A DNA stretch of 5,235 nucleotides from Fibrobacteres bacterium CG2_30_45_31 (GTDB lineage Bacteria; Fibrobacterota; Fibrobacteria; Fibrobacterales; Fibrobacteraceae), in assembly GCA_001873075.1 (NCBI GenBank), contig MNYL01000105.1, positions 1 to 5,235 of the forward strand. The letters run 5' to 3'. This document shows, in pieces, positions 1 through 4,234 of this stretch. The stretch's first letter is position 1, and each line of letters begins with the position of its first letter. The position numbers and the translations under genes were made by a program. The notes under the pieces are model-generated. The model saw only the letters and a list, made by a program, of their open reading frames with translations, searched no databases and had not been told where the DNA came from.

Positions 1-771
1 AATGGGCATGCCGTCCTTTACGGTGAACCAGAGAATTTCGCTCGGGGCTGCGGTGCCCCCGTTACCCGTGGGATTCACACGGTAGATGCGAGAGCCATCC
101 GCAAACCAGTCAATTTGACAACCATCGCCAGACTTTGTCCACGTTTTCTTTTCGAGGTTCCAGATACCCGTTTCGCGCAGGGAACCGCGGAGCGTGATCG
201 CCAAATATTTTCCATTGGGGGAAAGGTTCGGCTCTTGGAGAATGACATCTTTTTTACCAAAGGCTTGCGCACCATCCAAAAGCAATTTTTCTTCGCCGGT
301 TTCCAGATTTTTGGTAAATACCTTCTCGGCGCGGGAGAATGCGATGGATTTACCATCGGGGCGAAACGTACCCCAAGTGGCATTATCCACAATTTTCTTT
401 TCGTTCTGGCCATCAATGCCGATGGTCCAGAGATCCCATTTTTCCGGATAATTGGCATCATTTTCAGGAACCCAGCCGCCTTTGGAACGATTGAACATCA
501 CGGTTTTACCATCGGGGGAAAAGCGAGGAAACCAATCCACAGCATCGCCTTGAGTCAGCGCTTTCGGGTCAGAGCCATCCGCATTCATCACCCAAATATC
601 ATGGCGCGAATTGGCACGGGAAGTGGACCAGACAATTTTGCCTTTGATTTTCCCTTGAATGACTGTGAGTGCTTTTTGTTCATCACTGGTAGGGGCGACG
701 GAAGTTCCTGTAGGCGCTTCCTGCGCAAGTGCCATGGTGGCGAGAAGTAAAAGGAAGGCTAATTTATTCAT
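1..771 (-). CDS. Secreted TolB/PD40-type beta-propeller protein, 3' end outside window
   Basis: An uninterrupted frame of 257 codons runs from ATG at 771-769 to the left edge with no stop, so the C-terminus is missing. The product begins with a Sec signal peptide (K3, hydrophobic residues 4-15, probable cleavage after ALA at 16), so it should be periplasmic or exported. Propeller repeats follow: DIWVMNADGSDPKALT at 58-73, FSPDGKTVMF at 84-93, DLWTIGIDG at 113-121, FRPDGKSIAFSR at 136-147, LSPNGKYLAI at 183-192 and WFADGSRIY at 222-230. The repeated PDGK turn and the D-x-W-x-x-x-x-DG strand are typical of PD40 (TolB-like) blades. Such propellers usually bind proteins or glycans, and nothing here points to an enzyme. 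GGAG lies four bases before the ATG. The gene follows a terminator and is probably transcribed on its own. It need not be TolB itself: no TolB N-terminal domain is visible, and no Pal or TolA gene is nearby. Confidence 0.88.
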   Translation of the reverse strand, partial: MNKLAFLLLLATMALAQEAPTGTSVAPTSDEQKALTVIQGKIKGKIVWSTSRANSRHDIWVMNADGSDPKALTQGDAVDWFPRFSPDGKTVMFNRSKGGWVPENDANYPEKWDLWTIGIDGQNEKKIVDNATWGTFRPDGKSIAFSRAEKVFTKNLETGEEKLLLDGAQAFGKKDVILQEPNLSPNGKYLAITLRGSLRETGIWNLEKKTWTKSGDGCQIDWFADGSRIYRVNPTGNGGTAAPSEILWFTVKDGMPI

Positions 772-775
772 AATT

Positions 776-779
776 CTCC
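776..779 (-). promoter_or_regulatory. Ribosome binding site of the propeller gene
   Basis: On the minus strand GGAG is followed by AATT and then the ATG at 771. The spacing of four bases is short but usable. It supports this ATG as the start, as does the signal peptide that begins exactly there. Confidence 0.6.
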
Positions 780-826
780 ATACTGAAAATCAAAAGTTTT
801 ATTTGAATCTTCGTGATTATCTTTAC

Positions 827-853
827 CAAATATACGAAAACGGAAGATACAAA
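827..853 (-). promoter_or_regulatory. Possible promoter of the propeller gene (TTTG / TATATTTG)
   Basis: On the minus strand TTTG (853-850) is followed 15 bases later by TATATTTG (834-827), about 55 bases before the start codon. TATATTTG fits the TAnnTTTG -7 element known from Bacteroidetes sigma factors, and TTTG fits the partner -33 element. The spacer is shorter than the usual 19 or so. Whether Fibrobacter-like organisms use this promoter type is not known to me. The surroundings are AT-rich, so a chance match is easy. Confidence 0.25.
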
Positions 854-890
854 TAAAATGATTAAATGAATTTTAGAACCGCCACCATAT

Positions 891-918
891 AAAAAAGTTC
901 CTCAAAAAAGAGGAACTT
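891..918 (-). terminator. Intrinsic (rho-independent) terminator for minus-strand transcripts
   Basis: A perfect 9-bp stem (AAGTTCCTC at 895-903, GAGGAACTT at 910-918) encloses a six-base loop. Read on the minus strand, the stem runs straight into TTTT (894-891), giving a run of six T with the last two stem bases. On the plus strand the stem is followed by AAATG, so it should stop only minus-strand transcripts. It lies 159 bases past the lipoprotein stop, and 33 bases past the stop of the remnant frame at 952. It separates the lipoprotein transcript from the propeller gene. Confidence 0.85.
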
Positions 919-951
919 AAATGTTAACCAACCAATAGTTTTATTTTAAAC

Positions 952-1080
952 CTAGTATGACCATTCGCTAACATCATTCAGCAATACACCAATCCGATCA
1001 CCAACAATTCTGAAATCTTTGATATTATTGCCCGTTTCATCAACCCAACCAGTGGACAATTCCGCCGCCGAAAAAACTAC
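952..1080 (-). pseudogene. Startless 42-codon open frame, possible 3' remnant of a lost gene
   Basis: On the minus strand a frame runs from GTA at 1080 to TAG at 954-952. It is closed upstream by a TAA at 1083-1081 and has no ATG or GTG start; the only candidate is a TTG at codon 8 without a clear Shine-Dalgarno. It overlaps the lipoprotein stop by three bases, shifted by one. The sequence reads like protein: it contains STGWVDETGNN and DFRIVGDRIGVLL and ends in NDVSEWSY. Its codons are richer in G+C than the surroundings (TCG GCG GCG near its start). Its stop sits 33 bases before the terminator, as expected for the end of a real gene. I do not recognise a family. It could be the tail of an older gene replaced by the lipoprotein gene, a lost C-terminal extension of the lipoprotein after a frameshift, or chance. 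Confidence 0.4.
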
Positions 1081-3752
1081 TTATGCTTTAATGACTGCAA
1101 TAAAGCATCCACACGAGATGTGAGTTTTGCAGCACCTAGATAACTGAGATGGTCTGTATTATATGCCATCTCGTCTGTATAATCATGAAATCCCATTTTA
1201 TTTTCATCAAAAAGCATGATTCCCATTGTCTGAATCGTATCCAATATCTGTTTTGCCACAGAACGACGAACGCCATAAATTCCAAAAGCTCCTGTCTGTG
1301 CATACCCAGGATTTTGTGGATATACAATTCCAATAACAGTTACCCCTTGACTATTGGCTGCTTTCTTGATCTCAGATAGTAAGCCTAATTGAGTTTGCAA
1401 AGATGGGACATCCATACTATAGTTGTTGGAATCATGTTGTACTACAGGTCGGCCCCAAGAATTTGATGGCATAAGAAATGTCTTCGGATCATACTCTACA
1501 TCTTTACTATCAAGAGGTTGAGGTGATTCTATGACATTAGAAATGAAATATTCTGAAACCCCATCAGGCCAGAAATTATGATTCTCATCATAAACATACC
1601 CAGGAACATTATCATGTATAGGGGACCAATAATCTGATATTTGCGTAAAAAGAATATCTGGAGAAATTTCGACAAGAAGAAATTTCAAATTTGAAATATG
1701 TTTGAGCACATAATTCATGGAAAGATAATTCATGCCATAGGAATCACCCGCTGAGTAGCCCATATTGAGTAACGTTTCAGAATGCAATGAGTCCGCAAAT
1801 AAACCAAGCATGGTTCTAGAACTGCCAAGTGCAACTGCAGTAACATTATCAGTATTCTTCCAGAATTTTTCCATTTTAATTCGAAGCTCTAGTGCCGAAA
1901 TAGAAGATTCGGAAGTATAATAAATGCCTGCACTATCTAAATTTATATTCATCGACAATGGTGTACTGGACTTGCCAACCCAAAGAGTAGGATGCCAAAG
2001 TTCATTTCCCTCTGCAAGCTTAATAGAAGATGAATCTTTGGTATTCAAAAGGTATATAGCAGAGTGAGCTCCCTGGGAATTGGTAATACTTGCAACAATC
2101 ACATCAGAAATATTAGACCATTCAGTGTGATCAAAGGCAAAACCATCTGGAGCCAAAATACTTTGTATAAGATTACCTAAACTGTCTGCAATGAGTATTC
2201 GCTCATGAGTTCCATAATTCTCACCTACAAAGGCTTTTCCTGTTTCTCCGCCGAAATCAAGGAAAAGTGTGCGTTTTGTAGAATCTTGAGCAAGAGCAAC
2301 GTTACAAGCTTGTTCTCCATTATACCAGACAACATCTTTCCCGTTGATATTTGCACGAAGTAACCGCGCTCCTGTGACAGCGAGAGATCCGTCTTCCGAA
2401 ATACCCCCATGAAAACTACCATCATATATTTTTTCAGGAATACCAAAAATGTCATTGGAAAAAGGAACTTTCCAAGTAGACTTCTGCTTCCATTCTACAT
2501 CAATTTTATTATTCCCCGCATCCGATACATACAACAACATAGTATCTGAACCATCCACTCTCCAGCGTGGAATTGCGGCACTTTCTACATCCAACTTAAC
2601 TAAGTTACTTCCTTCAGCATTTAAATCTCGCACATAGATCTGAGATTTTCCACTGATCCCTTCAATTTTAGTACAGAAAGCAACACGTTTACCATCAGGA
2701 GAAATCTCGGGATGGAAAACCGGAAGAGTATCATTAATTTCTGTAACGCTTAAAGCAGTATTAAAAAAGTCAATATAAGCCAAATTACCGGTCTCATAAT
2801 CCACAAAAGCCAGTTTAGTTCTGTATGTATTGGTTATTGCTTTAACTGCACGGGACGAGACTGGGATTACAATTCGCGAGGAAGAAACACCTGTTTTTGT
2901 AATCCAATTAGAATTAGTTATTTTGCCAAAAACAAGACGAAATCCCAAAGCATCGCCTTTCATGGAGGACGTTATTACATAAATATCGCTACGCGAAGAA
3001 GTAGTGATATTCTCTGCCGCATTGCGAAATGAGCCGCCTTTGACAATGCGCTGTCCAAGGTTTCCTCCATCAGGACCACCTACAAAATTGATTACTGAAG
3101 TATCCGAAAAATTTACGAACCAGTCATTAACCCACTCCATCACATTGCCTGCCATATCGCAAAGTCCAAAATCATTTTTCCCAATGGTGCAGATTGCATG
3201 AGCTCGATAATCAGAATTTTCACTAGTCCAGGCATTAGACAAATTCCAGCCACTTTTTGCGGCTAAAACCCATTCCGCTTCTGTAGGAAGACGATAGGCT
3301 TCTTTCTCTGGATTAAAAACAAGACCTTCTAAATTGATACAATTTCCATCAGTATTATAAGAGATTGATATATAAGAATAAGCAGTATCATACCCCTCTC
3401 GAATAGAGCGCTCATTGGCATACAGAATAGCATCATAAAAAGTGATGTTAGTTTGAGGAAATTCGGAACTATCAGAATTTGTTTGCCCCATCAATAAGGC
3501 ATATTCACCTCGCGTCACTTCGCTTTTCGAAATAGAAAAGTTGTAAGAAAAGTGCACAGCCATTGCTGGTTTATCAGAAGAAGGGGCCGAAATACTATTT
3601 GTTCCAAGTTGTGTAGATTCTCCATCCGCTTTAATAAGCACCATTTCGGAATGAATCAAATCCTCTTCATATGAAATACTCGAAATATCTTCTTTTAAAG
3701 AACAGTTGTAGAGAAAAAAAGAAAAAAAGAAAAAAAGCAGTTTTTGTTTCAT
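1077..3752 (-). CDS. Large lipoprotein: FGE-sulfatase-like + PD40 propeller + SGNH-like domain (TIGR02171-like)
   Basis: The 891-residue product starts with a lipoprotein signal peptide: K2 and K4, hydrophobic residues 5-15, lipobox LYNC with Cys17. It should be lipid-anchored in the cell envelope. Domain 1 (about 35-275) is FGE-sulfatase-like: SEVTRGEYALLMG at 77-89, YRLPTEAEWVLAAKSG at 153-168, GLCDMAGNVMEWVNDWF at 196-212, VKGGSFRN at 237-244, GFRLVF at 270-275. Domain 2 (about 310-595) is propeller-like: SPDGKRVAF at 351-359, PRWRVDGSDTMLLYVS at 395-410, SEDGSLAVTGA at 452-462. Domain 3 (about 620-888) resembles SGNH hydrolases: ALGSSRTMLG at 641-650, VEISPDIL at 694-701, TDHLSYLGAAKL at 866-877. 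Length, lipoprotein signal and layout match my memory of TIGR02171, a Fibrobacter succinogenes paralogous family of unknown function. The start is set by the signal peptide, with AAGGA 11 bases upstream. G+C is lower than in both flanking genes. Substrate and activity are unknown. Confidence 0.9.
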   Translation of the reverse strand: MKQKLLFFFFSFFLYNCSLKEDISSISYEEDLIHSEMVLIKADGESTQLGTNSISAPSSDKPAMAVHFSYNFSISKSEVTRGEYALLMGQTNSDSSEFPQTNITFYDAILYANERSIREGYDTAYSYISISYNTDGNCINLEGLVFNPEKEAYRLPTEAEWVLAAKSGWNLSNAWTSENSDYRAHAICTIGKNDFGLCDMAGNVMEWVNDWFVNFSDTSVINFVGGPDGGNLGQRIVKGGSFRNAAENITTSSRSDIYVITSSMKGDALGFRLVFGKITNSNWITKTGVSSSRIVIPVSSRAVKAITNTYRTKLAFVDYETGNLAYIDFFNTALSVTEINDTLPVFHPEISPDGKRVAFCTKIEGISGKSQIYVRDLNAEGSNLVKLDVESAAIPRWRVDGSDTMLLYVSDAGNNKIDVEWKQKSTWKVPFSNDIFGIPEKIYDGSFHGGISEDGSLAVTGARLLRANINGKDVVWYNGEQACNVALAQDSTKRTLFLDFGGETGKAFVGENYGTHERILIADSLGNLIQSILAPDGFAFDHTEWSNISDVIVASITNSQGAHSAIYLLNTKDSSSIKLAEGNELWHPTLWVGKSSTPLSMNINLDSAGIYYTSESSISALELRIKMEKFWKNTDNVTAVALGSSRTMLGLFADSLHSETLLNMGYSAGDSYGMNYLSMNYVLKHISNLKFLLVEISPDILFTQISDYWSPIHDNVPGYVYDENHNFWPDGVSEYFISNVIESPQPLDSKDVEYDPKTFLMPSNSWGRPVVQHDSNNYSMDVPSLQTQLGLLSEIKKAANSQGVTVIGIVYPQNPGYAQTGAFGIYGVRRSVAKQILDTIQTMGIMLFDENKMGFHDYTDEMAYNTDHLSYLGAAKLTSRVDALLQSLKHK
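1089..1895 (-). other. C-terminal SGNH-hydrolase-like domain of the lipoprotein
   Basis: Residues 620-888 show an alternating strand and helix pattern. GSSR at 643-646 directly follows a hydrophobic strand (VTAVAL), where SGNH block I carries its nucleophilic serine. NMGYSAGDS at 663-671 could be the block II region. LKFLLVEISPDIL (689-701) and VTVIGIVYP (804-812) look like core strands. NTDHLSYLGAAKL at 865-877 resembles the block V Asp/His segment near the C-terminus. Candidate catalytic residues are S644 or S645, D867 and H868. The residue three before the histidine, often Asp in the family, is N865, so activity is uncertain. Confidence 0.55.
1968..2825 (-). other. PD40/TolB-like propeller region of the lipoprotein
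   Basis: Residues 310-595 show diverged blades. The clearest is FHPEISPDGKRVAF at 346-359, followed by a QIYVRDLNAEGSNLVKL strand-turn at 371-387. Others centre on PRWRVDGSDTMLLYV, ISEDGSLAV, FAFDHTEWSNISDVIVAS and ELWHPTLWVG. The middle region (about 411-530) is too diverged for the blade number to be counted by eye. Confidence 0.7.
2928..3650 (-). other. FGE-sulfatase-like (SUMF1 fold) domain of the lipoprotein
   Basis: Residues 35-275 carry the standard landmarks of the fold: EVTRGEYALLMG, RLPTEAEWVLAA, DMAGNVMEWVNDW, KGGSF and GFRLVF. In formylglycine-generating enzymes a catalytic cysteine pair lies between the GGSF and GFR motifs. Here residues 235-275 contain no cysteine; the only cysteines in the domain are C138, C188 and C198. 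The domain is therefore probably a structural or binding module and not an active FGE. Confidence 0.85.
3714..3737. repeat. Three perfect tandem copies of an 8-bp unit (A7G on plus, T7C on coding strand)
   Basis: The plus strand holds A7G three times without mismatch. It encodes residues 6-13 of the lipoprotein signal peptide (the FFFF-S-FF stretch). The unit length is not a multiple of three and each unit is also a seven-base homopolymer, so gain or loss of a base or a unit would shift the frame. Confidence 0.9.
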
Positions 3753-3763
3753 GTCAAGGAGAT

Positions 3764-3768
3764 TCCTT
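3764..3768 (-). promoter_or_regulatory. Ribosome binding site of the lipoprotein, inside a small inverted repeat
   Basis: On the minus strand AAGGA lies 11 bases before the ATG at 3752. It is followed by ATC and then TCCTT, so it can pair with the next five bases in a 5-bp hairpin with a three-base loop (3756-3768). The spacing is longer than ideal. No other Shine-Dalgarno-like sequence is nearer to the start. Confidence 0.5.
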
Positions 3769-3835
3769 CAAAAAATATGCAAATGAGAGAATTTTTTTCA
3801 ACGAGATTATTTTTAGGAACTTATATATTTTATGG

Positions 3836-3862
3836 AAAATAGGGAAAAACGGCGAATGTCAA
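3836..3862 (-). promoter_or_regulatory. Possible promoter of the lipoprotein (TTGACA / TATTTT)
   Basis: On the minus strand a perfect TTGACA (3862-3857) is followed by TATTTT (3841-3836) after 15 bases, about 85 bases before the start codon. The -35 box is perfect, but the spacer is short and the -10 box matches only four of six. A more AT-rich TAAAAT lies too far away, at 24 bases. The preferred promoter of this organism is unknown. Confidence 0.3.
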
Positions 3863-3863
3863 A

Positions 3864-3893
3864 AGTCTGAAAGGCTTATGTTGCTTAGTCTGA
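3864..3893 (-). repeat. Pair of 7-bp direct repeats next to the candidate -35 box
   Basis: AGTCTGA (TCAGACT on the transcribed strand) occurs at 3864-3870 and 3887-3893, 23 bases apart start to start. The nearer copy is one base upstream of the TTGACA at 3857-3862. Two copies about two helical turns apart beside a -35 box would fit an activator or repressor site. Seven bases is short enough to be chance. Confidence 0.3.
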
Positions 3894-4234
3894 GATCTTA
3901 AGTATATAATTCCCATTTTTTATTTACAATGTTTCTCATATGAAAAGATAAAAATATTGAATACTACTGCCATCAACAAAATAATTTAATCATTTCATAA
4001 ATGAGTACGCTTAAAAATTACTTATCTGTCCATAAAATTGAACGAAGTTGGGTTAAAAATAAAAAATTTCTACTGATTGTGTTCGTCATTTTAAATGCCG
4101 AACTATAACAAAGAACCATCATCCTATTTATCACTTCATTCTACCTTAACCTCTACGCTGATCTGTACCGCAATCTGTTTTTTTTCTAGCAACTCCTCGC
4201 TTCAAGGCATAGAAACTAAATTTTTAGAGGAATC

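Larger units (their letters stand above)
772..1076. other. Intergenic stretch between lipoprotein and propeller gene
   Basis: These 305 bases hold no complete gene. From right to left, in the direction of transcription, they contain a startless 42-codon open frame (952-1080), an intrinsic terminator (891-918), and the leader of the propeller gene with a weak promoter candidate. I saw no tRNA, riboswitch or repeat array. A plus-strand frame starting at 659 and ending in this stretch is antisense to the real gene at 1-771. Confidence 0.7.
3753..4234. other. AT-rich 482-base gap between membrane protein and lipoprotein genes
   Basis: The stretch is strongly AT-rich (14 G+C of 60 in 3961-4020). 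Besides the candidate promoter, repeats and ribosome site at its left end, I see no convincing gene, RNA or hairpin terminator. Two short overlapping frames in opposite directions (4001-4108 plus, 35 codons; 4018-4122 minus, 34 codons) lack good ribosome sites. No T-tailed hairpin follows the membrane protein stop, so where that transcript ends is unclear. Confidence 0.7.

Noticed and set aside
75..461. Minus-strand open frame of 128 codons
   Set aside because: It is out of frame inside the propeller gene and has no recognisable features.
115..750. Plus-strand open frame of 211 codons
   Set aside because: It is antisense to the secreted propeller gene, which has a signal peptide, a ribosome site and clear PD40 repeats. 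The plus frame shows no domain and is a shadow of that coding.
895..918. Terminator hairpin as a bidirectional terminator
   Set aside because: On the plus strand the stem is followed by AAATG without a T run, and no plus-strand gene ends nearby.
911..3823. 9-bp direct repeat AGGAACTTA at 911-919 and 3815-3823, flanking the lipoprotein gene
   Set aside because: It could look like a target-site duplication, but a match of this length between two AT-rich gaps of several hundred bases is expected by chance. The left copy is one arm of the terminator, and no transposase or terminal inverted repeat accompanies it.
4018..4122. Minus-strand 34-codon frame starting ATG ATG
   Set aside because: Composition is random, it overlaps an equally weak plus-strand frame, and no family features or proper ribosome spacing are visible.
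3753..4234. Search for tRNA, CRISPR repeats, riboswitch or structured RNA in the AT-rich gap
   Set aside because: No T-loop motif, regularly spaced repeats, GC-rich stems or T-tailed hairpins were found by eye.
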